NCBI GenBank assembly: GCA_004552485.1 | Contig: SFOH01000035.1 | Location: forward strand, 1 to 22,436 | Direction of reading: 5' to 3' | DNA: 22,436 nt | Source: Bacteroidales bacterium | GTDB lineage: Bacteria; Bacteroidota; Bacteroidia; Bacteroidales; Muribaculaceae | Shown here: one piece after another, positions 11,885-19,938 of the stretch | Position numbering within the stretch: the stretch's first letter is position 1 | How the letters are laid out: each line of letters begins with the position of its first letter | Position numbers and translations under genes: made by a program | The notes under the pieces: generated by a model | What the model was told of the DNA's origin: nothing | The model's input: only the letters and a program-made list of their open reading frames with translations | Databases searched by the model: none

Positions 11885-13352
11885 AATCTCCTTCCGAGTG
11901 CGCATACTCGCGCTCCTCCTCGCCACATGCTGGCTCCTGGCCGCCGCCTTCATCGCCTTCCAGTACCACCGCGAGCGAGAGTTCAAAGCCGACATCCTCG
12001 ACACGCGCCTACAGATGCACAACGACCGCATCATCGACGACCTGCGCCGCGGCGAGAACATCGACTCCATCCTCCGACGCATCTCCGCGCCCACACCCCA
12101 CCTGCGCGTCACCCTCATCGACTCCACCGGCCGCGTCCTCTACGACACCCGCTCCCCCGGCGCCTCCACCCCCAATCCTCACTGCTCACTGCTCACTGCT
12201 CAATCCAACCACAACACCCGCCCCGAAGTCATCGCCGCACGCGCCCACGGCCAAGGACACTCCATCGCACGCACGTCCCAGAGCGACGCATCGCCCTATT
12301 TCTACTCAGCCCGCCTCGCTCCCCACGGCCTCGTCGTACGCTCAGCCGTCCCCTATACCCACTCCCTCACCGAAGTCCTCGCCGTCGACCGCACCATCAT
12401 CTGGATATTACTCGGAATCACCCTCGCCGTCTCCGCCCTCGCCCTCCTCGTCCTCGCGCGTCCCATAGCCCTCTCCATCCGACGCCTCCGCGACTTCGCC
12501 GGGCGCGCCGCCCGCGACGACGACCAACCCATCTACCGCGACACCTACCCCTTCCCCCACGACGAACTCGGCGACATCGCCGCCACCATCGTCCGCCTCT
12601 ACGTCCAGCGCGAAGCCCAACACCGCCGCGCCCTCGCCCTCGAACGCGAGAGCGCACGCCTCAAACGCCAGCTCACCGCCAACATCAACCACGAACTCAA
12701 GACCCCCGTCGCCTCCATCCTCATCTCCCTCGAACTCCTCCGCGACCACCCCCACCTCTGCGCCGAGCGCCGCGCCCGCATCGAAGAGCGCATATACGCC
12801 AACGCCCTCCGCCTCAGCTCCCTCCTGCGCGACGTGCGCCTGCTCACCCGCCTCGAAGACGCACCGCCCGCCACCCCGGCCGACCTCCGCCCCGTCAACG
12901 TCACCGCCCTCGTCGGCGACCTCGCCGACCAGGCACGCCTCCGCGCCCCCGCCACCATGACCATACGCGTCGACATGCCCCACGACCTCACCGTCCGCGG
13001 CGACGCGCGCCTGCTCGAAAGCGTCTTCTCCAACCTCATCGACAACGCCATCGCCCACTCCGGCGCCACCGAACTCCTCGTGTGGGCCGACGCCCGGGGC
13101 CATTTCCGCATCGCCGACAACGGCTGCGGCGTCGGCGCCGAGCACCTGCCGCGCCTGTTCGAGCGCTTCTACCGCGTCGACGACTCGCGCACACGCCGCG
13201 ACCACGACTCAGGCACCGGCCTGGGCCTCGCCATCGTCCGCCATGCCCTCGCCGTCCACGCCGCCACCATCGCCGTCGCCGACGCCCGCCCCGGCCTCGC
13301 ATTCACCTTCACCCTCACACCCTCCAACAGCTCCGAAACCGGGAAAACTTAA
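11865..13352 (+). CDS. Sensor histidine kinase of the two-component pair
   Basis: This 495-residue inner-membrane kinase has a first helix at about 14-30 (LALLLATCWLLAAAFIAFQ) and a periplasmic sensor of about 150 residues that ends in YFYSARLAPHGLVVRSAVPY. A second helix (IIWILLGITLAVSALALLVL) and a HAMP-like linker follow. The H-box is NINHELKTPVASI with His276, then come the N-box (SNLIDNAIAHSG), DNGCGVG, the F-box (RFYRVDDS) and GTGLGLAIVRHAL. The start ATG 11865 overlaps the regulator gene by 20 bases, so the two are translated together. The sensor domain contains a repeat-derived insert (NPHCSLLTAQS). A phosphate permease follows after 140 bases, so a link to phosphate is possible but unproven. 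Confidence 0.88.
   Translation: MAGSPIKISFRVRILALLLATCWLLAAAFIAFQYHREREFKADILDTRLQMHNDRIIDDLRRGENIDSILRRISAPTPHLRVTLIDSTGRVLYDTRSPGASTPNPHCSLLTAQSNHNTRPEVIAARAHGQGHSIARTSQSDASPYFYSARLAPHGLVVRSAVPYTHSLTEVLAVDRTIIWILLGITLAVSALALLVLARPIALSIRRLRDFAGRAARDDDQPIYRDTYPFPHDELGDIAATIVRLYVQREAQHRRALALERESARLKRQLTANINHELKTPVASILISLELLRDHPHLCAERRARIEERIYANALRLSSLLRDVRLLTRLEDAPPATPADLRPVNVTALVGDLADQARLRAPATMTIRVDMPHDLTVRGDARLLESVFSNLIDNAIAHSGATELLVWADARGHFRIADNGCGVGAEHLPRLFERFYRVDDSRTRRDHDSGTGLGLAIVRHALAVHAATIAVADARPGLAFTFTLTPSNSSETGKT
12173..12214 (+). repeat. In-frame low-complexity insert in the kinase sensor domain
   Basis: CAATCC followed by TCACTGC three times and TCAATCC lies in the coding frame and gives NPHCSLLTAQSNHN. 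It begins with the same 16-mer found in the response-regulator linker. Homologous kinases are expected to run directly from the VLYDTRS strand to RPEVIAA. Confidence 0.8.
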
Positions 13353-13396
13353 CAAAAACGCAACAAAAATCTCATATTCCGGCAACATTTTCTGAT

Positions 13397-13404
13397 GAAC
13401 TTTG
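13397..13404 (+). promoter_or_regulatory. Possible -7 element of the phosphate permease gene
   Basis: GAACTTTG followed by C differs from TAnnTTTG at one base, and no TTG -33 element is seen. It would give a leader of about 80 bases. The gene could also be read through from the kinase gene. Nothing else was found in the 140-base gap. Confidence 0.3.
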
Positions 13405-13492
13405 CACCGGGTAAGCGTTTTATTTATATATACCTCTCTCCTCCCGAATCGCTTTCCCGCAGTTCATCGTTTATCAATACGTCAGCCCCGTT

Positions 13493-15787
13493 ATGGATTT
13501 AGTTTTCTTAGGTCTCGTCGTCTTCCTCTTCCTCCTCGCCGTCTTTGACCTCTCGGTCGGCGTCAGCAACGACGCCGTCAACTTCCTCAGTTCGGCCGTC
13601 GGCTCGCGCGCCGCATCGTTCCGCCGCATTATCGTGGTCGCCGCCATCGGTGTCTTCGTCGGCGCAGCCATGAGCAACGGCATGATGGACGTGGCCCGCC
13701 ACGGCATCTTCCGTCCCGAAAACCTCAGCTTCTACGATGTCATCGCCATCTTTATGGCCGTCATGGTCACGGACATCATCCTCCTCGACATCTTCAACTC
13801 GCTGGGTATGCCCACGTCCACAACGGTGTCGCTGGTCTTCGAGCTGCTCGGCGCCACGTTCGTGGTCGCTCTCTTCAAGATTGCCGACCCGGCGAACGTC
13901 AACTCGCTCGGCGAGTTTCTGAACACGGAGAAGGCTCTGTCCGTTATCCTCGGCATCTTCCTCAGCGTGGTCATCGCCTTTGTCTTCGGCACCATCGTGC
14001 AATTCCTCACGCGTCTGATTTTCACCTTCCGGTACAAGAGCCGTCTGCGCTGGAAAGCGGGCATCTTCGGCGGCATCGCCTGCACGGCCATTCTCTACTT
14101 CATGCTCTTCAAGGGTGTGCGCGACCTCACGTTCATGACGGAGGAGGTGCGCGCGTGGATGGACGCCCACACGGTGGCCATCCTGGGCGGCGCCCTCGCG
14201 GGCTTCACCCTGCTCATGCAGCTGCTCCACGCTCTGGGCGTGAATGTCTTCAAGGTGGTGGTGATCCTGGGCACCTTCTCGCTGGCCATGGCTTTCGCGG
14301 GCAATGACCTGGTGAACTTCGTGGGCGTGCCCCTCACCTCGCTGGCGGCATACCAAGACTATGCGGCGGCGGGCGGCGGCGACCTCCACGGCTTTATGAT
14401 GAGTTCGCTGAACGGTCCGGCGCAGACGCCGTTCTACTTCCTGGTGGGCGCCGGCGGCATCATGGTGATCGCGCTGAGCACGTCGCGCAAGGCGCGCCAG
14501 GTGACGCAGACGACGGTGGGTCTCAGCGCCAAGAGCCAGGGTGACGAGCTCTTCGGCTCGTCGCGCATAGGCCGTGCCACTGTCCGCGCCGCCCTGGGCG
14601 CCCACTCGTGGGTGACGGCCCACACTCCCGCCCGCGTCCGCGCATGGGTCAACCGCCGCATGGACCCGACGGTGACGCAGGAGGAAGACGGCGCCGCCTT
14701 CGACCTCATCCGCGGCTCGGTCAATCTCATGCTGGCCGCCCTGCTCATCGCCTTCGGCACGTCGCTGCGTCTGCCCCTGTCCACGACGTTCGTGACGTTC
14801 ATGGTGGCCATGGGCACGTCGCTGGCCGACAAGGCATGGGGCCGCGAGAGCGCTGTCTTCCGCGTGACGGGCGTCATCAGCGTCATCGGCGGCTGGTTCA
14901 TCACGGCGGGCGTGGCCTTTATCGGCGCAGGCATGGTGGTGTGCCTCATGCACATGGGCGGCGTGCCGGTGATGGTGGCCGGCGGCATCATCGCCCTGGC
15001 CCTGCTCGTCCGCAGCAACATACGCTTCCGCCGCCGCCGCGAGGCCGAGCAGAAAGACTCGCTGTTCCAGACCATCCTCACCACCGAGGACCCCGACGCG
15101 GTGTGGCCTCTGCTCATCGTCTACATCAACGAGAAGCAGAAGATGTTCCTGGACTTCGCCACGGAAACGTTCGACGAGGTGACGCGCGGATTCATGGACG
15201 ACAGCACGCGTCTGCTCTCGCGCTCGGAGCGTGCCCTCATCACGGAGAAAGACGTGCTCAAGACGCAGCGCCGCCGTCTGACGCTGTGCCTGCGCCGTGT
15301 GACGCCGCGTATCGCCATCGAGAAGCGCGCCTGGTTCTTCCTGGCCAACAGCATGGCCATGTCGATGACCTACAACCTGCGCCACATCAACGAGGTGTGC
15401 AAGGAGCACGTCGACAACAACTTCCGCCCGCTGCCCGCCCATCTGCGCGAGGACTTCGCCGAGCTGTGCGACTCGATCCGCGCCGTTCTGCGCGACGCCG
15501 CCGCCATGGCCGACGCGCCCACGCCCGAGGCCATCGACAGCCTGCGCCTGCGTGCCACGGCACTGAAAGACCGGTGCACCACGCTCACCCGCAGCGTCTA
15601 CGACCTGCTGCAGCGCGGCGACGCGGAGAACATGACCGTGGCCTACGTCTACCTCAACGTCCTGCAGGAGACGCAGGAGTTCATCACCTCGCTGCGCAAG
15701 CTGCTGCGTGCCAACGGCAAACTCAACCTCACGCCCTCGTCCTACCGCAGCTTCTCCTCGCACCCCACCCTCCGCGACAATCCCTGA
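13493..15787 (+). CDS. PiT-family inorganic phosphate permease with PhoU-like tail
   Basis: This 764-residue inner-membrane protein has the duplicated PiT signature: SVGVSNDAVNFLSSAVGSRA with GMPTSTTVSLVFELLGA in the first half, and AFAGNDLVNFVGVPL with LRLPLSTTFVTFMVAMGTSL in the second half. About ten to twelve helices are visible up to residue 510. The remaining 250 residues are soluble and helical (KMFLDFATETFDEVTRGFMD, then NSMAMSMTYNLRHINEVCKE), like PhoU-type domains fused to phosphate permeases in Bacteroidetes. It should import phosphate with a cation; the tail may gate transport or signal phosphate status. Start ATG 13493 opens directly into helix 1. A hairpin terminator follows. 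Confidence 0.9.
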   Translation: MDLVFLGLVVFLFLLAVFDLSVGVSNDAVNFLSSAVGSRAASFRRIIVVAAIGVFVGAAMSNGMMDVARHGIFRPENLSFYDVIAIFMAVMVTDIILLDIFNSLGMPTSTTVSLVFELLGATFVVALFKIADPANVNSLGEFLNTEKALSVILGIFLSVVIAFVFGTIVQFLTRLIFTFRYKSRLRWKAGIFGGIACTAILYFMLFKGVRDLTFMTEEVRAWMDAHTVAILGGALAGFTLLMQLLHALGVNVFKVVVILGTFSLAMAFAGNDLVNFVGVPLTSLAAYQDYAAAGGGDLHGFMMSSLNGPAQTPFYFLVGAGGIMVIALSTSRKARQVTQTTVGLSAKSQGDELFGSSRIGRATVRAALGAHSWVTAHTPARVRAWVNRRMDPTVTQEEDGAAFDLIRGSVNLMLAALLIAFGTSLRLPLSTTFVTFMVAMGTSLADKAWGRESAVFRVTGVISVIGGWFITAGVAFIGAGMVVCLMHMGGVPVMVAGGIIALALLVRSNIRFRRRREAEQKDSLFQTILTTEDPDAVWPLLIVYINEKQKMFLDFATETFDEVTRGFMDDSTRLLSRSERALITEKDVLKTQRRRLTLCLRRVTPRIAIEKRAWFFLANSMAMSMTYNLRHINEVCKEHVDNNFRPLPAHLREDFAELCDSIRAVLRDAAAMADAPTPEAIDSLRLRATALKDRCTTLTRSVYDLLQRGDAENMTVAYVYLNVLQETQEFITSLRKLLRANGKLNLTPSSYRSFSSHPTLRDNP

Positions 15788-15823
15788 CCCACCCCCTGCG
15801 CCCCCGGCCCCGGAGCCCCCTCC

Positions 15824-15846
15824 GCTCATCCACTCATCCACCCACA
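15824..15846 (+). repeat. CATCCACT-type tract after the permease gene
   Basis: CTCATCCACTCATCCACCC repeats the core seen in the leaders at 2888-2941 and 8678-8716. Here it lies in a 3' untranslated region directly before a terminator stem. Confidence 0.7.
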
Positions 15847-15888
15847 CGCCGTCGCCCCGCCCCACGCGGAGCGGCGGCGCTGATTTTT
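15847..15888 (+). terminator. Terminator after the phosphate permease
   Basis: CGCCGTCGCCCCGC (15847-15860) pairs with GCGGAGCGGCGGCG (15866-15879) with one mismatch and one G-U, loop CCCAC, followed by CTGATTTTTG. This is a good intrinsic terminator on the plus strand, between converging genes. Confidence 0.7.
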
Positions 15889-15905
15889 GCCGGAGGAGGG
15901 CAGCG

Positions 15906-16457
15906 TTATAGCTGAAAAGCGGGAGGATATTGGACGTGGCCGCGGGCGGTGGGCAGTGCGCCGGGGAGCAGCTCTTTGACCATACAACACTCGGCGGGTG
16001 CCTCGAACGGGAAGGTGATGCCGCAGGCGTCGGCGCGGCGGTAGCCGAAGCGCGGGTAATAGTCCTTGTGGCCGAGCAGGACGGCGGTGCCATAGCCGAG
16101 GTCGGCGGCGATGCGGTGAGCCTCGCGCAGAAGGAGTCCGCCTACGCCCCGGCGCTGATGGGCGGGATGCACGACAAGCGGTGCGACAGCGAGAGTGACG
16201 ACGGGCCGGGAGCCGGCTGCCAAGGGACGGTCCGGAATGATGCTTGCCTCGGTGAGCAGGATATAGCCCGCGATTTCGCCGTCGGTTGTTTCGGCCACTA
16301 ACGAGAGCTGCGGCACGAAGGCATCGGACTGATGGAGGCGCCGCACAAGATGCTGTTCCAGGTGGTCGCTCTCCGCGACATCGGCTAAAGCCACGCGCAC
16401 CAGCTCGCACACAGCCTCCAACTCGACAGCCCTCTCCTCTCTTATCCTATATTCCAT
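15906..16457 (-). CDS. GNAT-family N-acetyltransferase
   Basis: This 183-residue protein has the GNAT core: a hydrophobic strand IAGYILLTEAS, the acetyl-CoA strand VVTLAVAPLVVHPAHQ, the pyrophosphate loop QRRGVGGLLLREA, and a late strand with YYPRFGYRRADACGITFP. The last element is typical of the YhbS-like group of predicted acetyltransferases. The substrate is unknown. It is the last gene of the minus-strand unit and begins 11 bases after the stop of the GLPGLI gene, so it is probably cotranscribed. It may be a passenger, since nothing in its sequence points to the envelope. Confidence 0.82.
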   Translation of the reverse strand: MEYRIREERAVELEAVCELVRVALADVAESDHLEQHLVRRLHQSDAFVPQLSLVAETTDGEIAGYILLTEASIIPDRPLAAGSRPVVTLAVAPLVVHPAHQRRGVGGLLLREAHRIAADLGYGTAVLLGHKDYYPRFGYRRADACGITFPFEAPAECCMVKELLPGALPTARGHVQYPPAFQL

Positions 16458-16468
16458 AGTTTTGTCCG

Positions 16469-17323
16469 TTAGTAGTCGGTTTCGAGGGCGTGTTTTGCGC
16501 GAATGAATTTCGGAGCTTCGTAGGCGGTGCCGTCCGCGTTGGTGATTCTAATGCCTTGCGCACCGAGCGACGCTGCGTAATTGTTCCGAAAATATTCTTC
16601 CTCGGCAAGAGCTTTCTTGCGATCCACTTTTGAATAGGCGTCGGTCTGATAAATTGCGGGGACTGCGGTGTCGGTCATTTCAATGCCCGTGGCCACTAAC
16701 GAAATGCCGTGGCCCGTCCCGGCTTTCATGATCAGGCCGGGGAGGCCGCGCAGTTTCCAGGGGCCGTCGGGCAGAGGCACATCGGGCGCGAACCACGCAA
16801 TCCAGTGACGGCCGTGGTAGTCTGTTTCGGCCCGAACGCATTCGTAGCCCAGCACCTCGCACGTCGAATCGCTGACTATATTCCATTGCATTTCATCAAA
16901 CGGTTCGTTGTACACGCCGGGCTCTCCGGCATATTTTTCATAAACAGAGAGCGTGGACGTGTCGAAGTTCTTGTCCACATAGAGGTCTATGGTTTTGCGC
17001 GGAGCGGGACGGCGCATGTCAAGAGTGTACGTTCCGTCGGGCGAGTCCACCTTCCACGCTGCGATTTGGATTTCCTTTAGAGTTTTCTTGCCCTCGGGGG
17101 TGGATGTCAGCGAGTCGACGTATTGGCTCATGCGGTTATAGTACAGAGAGCGATGAGCGGATGCCGATAGCAGGAACTTTGACGTGGCGAGCGAATCGCC
17201 ATGCAGGCTAAATTCGGTCTGGTCATAGCTGACCCGGATGTTCTGTTGCGCCATGGCCGCTACGGCAAGCAGGCACAGGGCGATGAAGATGAACAGATGT
17301 TTCATTGTGTTTAGGGTTTTCAT
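16469..17323 (-). CDS. GLPGLI-family periplasmic protein
   Basis: This 284-residue protein starts at ATG 17323, which overlaps the stop of the barrel gene by four bases (ATGA); an internal ATG at 17305 is an alternative. A signal peptide is clear (LFIFIALCLLAVAAMAQQ). The family motif appears as WKLRGLPGLIMKAGTG. Other typical parts are YVDKNFDTSTLSVYEKYAG, a CEVLGYECVRA segment and WIAWFAPDVPLPDGPW, which resembles the 'converted property, then attack surface' layout of the family. The biochemical function is unknown. GLPGLI proteins are restricted mostly to Bacteroidetes and often sit next to carboxypeptidase-regulatory outer-membrane barrels, as here. Confidence 0.88.
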   Translation of the reverse strand: MKTLNTMKHLFIFIALCLLAVAAMAQQNIRVSYDQTEFSLHGDSLATSKFLLSASAHRSLYYNRMSQYVDSLTSTPEGKKTLKEIQIAAWKVDSPDGTYTLDMRRPAPRKTIDLYVDKNFDTSTLSVYEKYAGEPGVYNEPFDEMQWNIVSDSTCEVLGYECVRAETDYHGRHWIAWFAPDVPLPDGPWKLRGLPGLIMKAGTGHGISLVATGIEMTDTAVPAIYQTDAYSKVDRKKALAEEEYFRNNYAASLGAQGIRITNADGTAYEAPKFIRAKHALETDY

Positions 17324-19899
17324 TTTCGAAGGGTTATTGAGAAAAGCAGCTGACGGCCGCGCAATGAGCGGCGGCTCTCGAACGAGGACAGCTGCGAATA
17401 GGTTGTGTAACTGTATTGTTTTTTGTTGAGGATGTTGGTGAGCGAGGCGGAGAGCTCGATGCGCTTCGTGGCTTTGAAGGTGAGGCGCGTGTCGAGCATC
17501 ACGATGTTCTTGTACGTGCCTTCGGAGAGTTCGTTGCGGTAGTGTTCGCCGCTGAGCTGCCACTGCCATTTGGTGTGTGGCACAAAGTTGAGGCTCAGTT
17601 CGCTCCGCAGCGAGGAGAGCCACGGGGCCGAGGCGCCGTTCATGGTGAGGCGGCTGTCGGAGTAGTCAACGCCGCAGTCGAAGCTGAGCCAACGGCATGG
17701 CGTGCCGTTGATTTTGCCGCCCACGCTCCAGCCGCTGCCGACGGTCTGCACGCTCTCGTTCTGCGACAGCAGATGTGATTCGCTGCGGCTGTACGAGCCG
17801 TTGACATTGCAGCTGCCGCGTATGAAGTCGAGGGTCTTGCCCAGGCTGCCCACGGTCCATAGCGTGCGGCTGTCGCTGCGGCCATCGGAGTAGCTGTAGA
17901 CGATGTAGTCGCCGTAGAGCTGCTGAGCCATGGTGTAGGGCAACCGGCTCCATGTGTGGGTGACCATGCCGTTGGCGAAGAGGCCGTGGCGGGTGTGCTT
18001 GTAGGCGAAGGATGCGGCGAGGTTCTGCGAGGAGTGGTTGTAGAAATTGTCGACGCCGGCGCGGAGGGTGCGGTAGTCGGTCATGATCAGACCGGGGTGA
18101 ATGAGGCTGAAGTTCATGGGCGAGCGGCCGGCGCCGCCGCGGAGTGAGCCCGAGAAGCGGTTGTTGGGTTTCCAGTTGAAGGTCAGCGTCGGCGCGAAGT
18201 AAACTTCGTCGCGGTTGGCGATGGCTTTACCGAAAGAGTAATGCGCATAGCTTACAGGAAGACTGAGCGAGAGGTTTACACGCCGGAGCCAATATTCGAG
18301 TTTGGGGGTGGCATAGACGGTGAACGAGTTGGTGTGCACTACGTTCTCGGTCAGCCCGGACAGCGGCTCGGGAATGTCGGGCAGGTCGGAGTTCATCGAA
18401 CGCCAATAACCCTTTATGCCTCCTTCGAGACTGATTGTGATGCTTTTTAGCGAGAAGGCGTAGGCCGCGCTTTCATGCGTATAGAAGGCGTGGTCGCCGA
18501 TGTGCTGACGGTAGGCGTTTCCGTTCACGTCGAGGCTGAGGGTCTGAGGCATTGACTCCCACTCGTTGCTGCTCTCGAAAGTGACCAGGTGGCGGCCGCG
18601 GAAACGCCGTATCATCTTGAAGCGGTTGCGGACGGAGTAGTCGGGCAGGTCAGCGCGCTGGGCGTTGGGCAGCGTGCCGGTGGTGCGCAGCGCGATGTCG
18701 TCCCAGCCGAGGCTGGTCTGCAGGGTGTTGTTGATGAAGGCGGTCTTTTGGTTGAGTTCGTAGATGAACTTGCCGGCGAGCGAGTGTTGGTGCTCAGTGC
18801 CGTCGCGGTTCTCGGTGATGACGCGGTTGCCCGAGTCGAGGAAGTAGGTGGTGATGTTTGAGGCGCCGGCGGTGATGCGGTTGAACGAATAGTCGATGTT
18901 GGCCTTGAATTCGCCACTCTTCACCTTCCAAAGGTTGTTGACAGAGGCCAGCACAGAGCGATTGAAGAGTGTGCGGCGGCTTTCGAGCGAGGGAACGTCG
19001 GGGAGGCCGATGCTGACGTAGGGACTAAGGGCGGTGCCGGGTCTGTCGGAAAAGAAGTCGGTGGCAGAGGCAGATAGGTCCTCACCCGTGTTGTTGGTGC
19101 GCAGGGTCGTGATGTTCTGGTATCCGGGCATGGCGCACATGGCGAAGAGCTCGCCGTCCCACACTGCTCCCTCGGGCTGCCACGACCGGCCGCCGCCGGC
19201 ATCGCCGTGTAAGCTCCAGGTGGCCTTCGCCTTGTTCTTGAGCCTGAGGTTGATGGCGGCCTTGTCGGAGAAGGCCATGCCGGAGAGGACCTGCATGGGC
19301 TGGTGGTTCTCCATGACCTCGACGGCCCCGACATCGTCGTGGGAGATGCCGTTGGTGGCGAGGCCGTATTTGCCGCCGAGCAGGTCGGAACCTTCGATGT
19401 AGAACTTGTTGATGTCCTCGCCCTGGTAGCTGATTTTGCCGCCGGCGGAGACGTCGATGCCGGGCATGCGCCGGAGTACATCGCCGATCGAGCGGTCCTG
19501 CGGTTGGGCGAAACTGCCCACATTGTAGGTGACAGTGTCGCCCTGTTCGCGGATGCGTTCGGCCTTGACGGTCACCTCTTTAAGCAAGGTCGTGCCCTGC
19601 TCCATATAGACGGTGAGCGGGAAGGTGACACTGTCCAGGGGCAGCGACCGGCGCGCGAAGTTCATCATGGCCACTTCCAGGCGGCAGCCTTTCACCGAGG
19701 GCAGCTGCAGGGCGAAGCCGCCGTCGGCTTTCGAGGTGGCGAACTTGCGCATCTTGCCGTCTGCCCCCCTGATGATGACCGATGCCCCGACAAGCGGCTC
19801 GCCGTCTGCGCGGTCGACAACACGGCCGCGCACATCGACCTGCGCCGCCGCACTCGCAGCTACAATCAGGCAAACTAAATATATGAGAAGTCGGGTCAT
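17320..19899 (-). CDS. TonB-dependent-receptor-like outer-membrane barrel with carboxypeptidase-regulatory domain
   Basis: This 859-residue protein has a signal peptide (LLIYLVCLIVAASAAAQ) and a carboxypeptidase-regulatory-like Ig domain at about 22-105 (GRVVDRADGEPLVGASVIIR). A plug-like domain at about 110-230 follows (KEVTVKAERIREQGDTVTYN, DVLRRMPGIDVSAGGKI, INKFYIEGSDLLGG, VEVMENHQPMQVLSG). The rest is a long beta-barrel ending with RGRQLLFSITLRK, a C-terminal outer-membrane signature. It should sit in the outer membrane; its ligand is unknown. It lies 39 bases after the M56 gene and overlaps the GLPGLI gene by four bases, so it belongs to a repressor/protease-controlled operon. Confidence 0.85.
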   Translation of the reverse strand: MTRLLIYLVCLIVAASAAAQVDVRGRVVDRADGEPLVGASVIIRGADGKMRKFATSKADGGFALQLPSVKGCRLEVAMMNFARRSLPLDSVTFPLTVYMEQGTTLLKEVTVKAERIREQGDTVTYNVGSFAQPQDRSIGDVLRRMPGIDVSAGGKISYQGEDINKFYIEGSDLLGGKYGLATNGISHDDVGAVEVMENHQPMQVLSGMAFSDKAAINLRLKNKAKATWSLHGDAGGGRSWQPEGAVWDGELFAMCAMPGYQNITTLRTNNTGEDLSASATDFFSDRPGTALSPYVSIGLPDVPSLESRRTLFNRSVLASVNNLWKVKSGEFKANIDYSFNRITAGASNITTYFLDSGNRVITENRDGTEHQHSLAGKFIYELNQKTAFINNTLQTSLGWDDIALRTTGTLPNAQRADLPDYSVRNRFKMIRRFRGRHLVTFESSNEWESMPQTLSLDVNGNAYRQHIGDHAFYTHESAAYAFSLKSITISLEGGIKGYWRSMNSDLPDIPEPLSGLTENVVHTNSFTVYATPKLEYWLRRVNLSLSLPVSYAHYSFGKAIANRDEVYFAPTLTFNWKPNNRFSGSLRGGAGRSPMNFSLIHPGLIMTDYRTLRAGVDNFYNHSSQNLAASFAYKHTRHGLFANGMVTHTWSRLPYTMAQQLYGDYIVYSYSDGRSDSRTLWTVGSLGKTLDFIRGSCNVNGSYSRSESHLLSQNESVQTVGSGWSVGGKINGTPCRWLSFDCGVDYSDSRLTMNGASAPWLSSLRSELSLNFVPHTKWQWQLSGEHYRNELSEGTYKNIVMLDTRLTFKATKRIELSASLTNILNKKQYSYTTYSQLSSFESRRSLRGRQLLFSITLRK

Positions 19900-19938
19900 T
19901 TTCTTTGATTGGCCGTTGAGGGTGAGAGGGGGTCCGGG

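Noticed and set aside
11927..13414. 495-codon plus-strand Arg/Pro/His-rich frame over the kinase
   Set aside because: It is an overlapping frame of the kinase gene; the composition is that of an out-of-frame reading of GC-rich DNA.
13508..16093. 861-codon minus-strand open frame across the phosphate permease
   Set aside because: It is antisense to a clearly recognised protein, has His/Asp/Glu/Arg/Gly-rich low-quality composition and exists because GC-biased third positions suppress stops.
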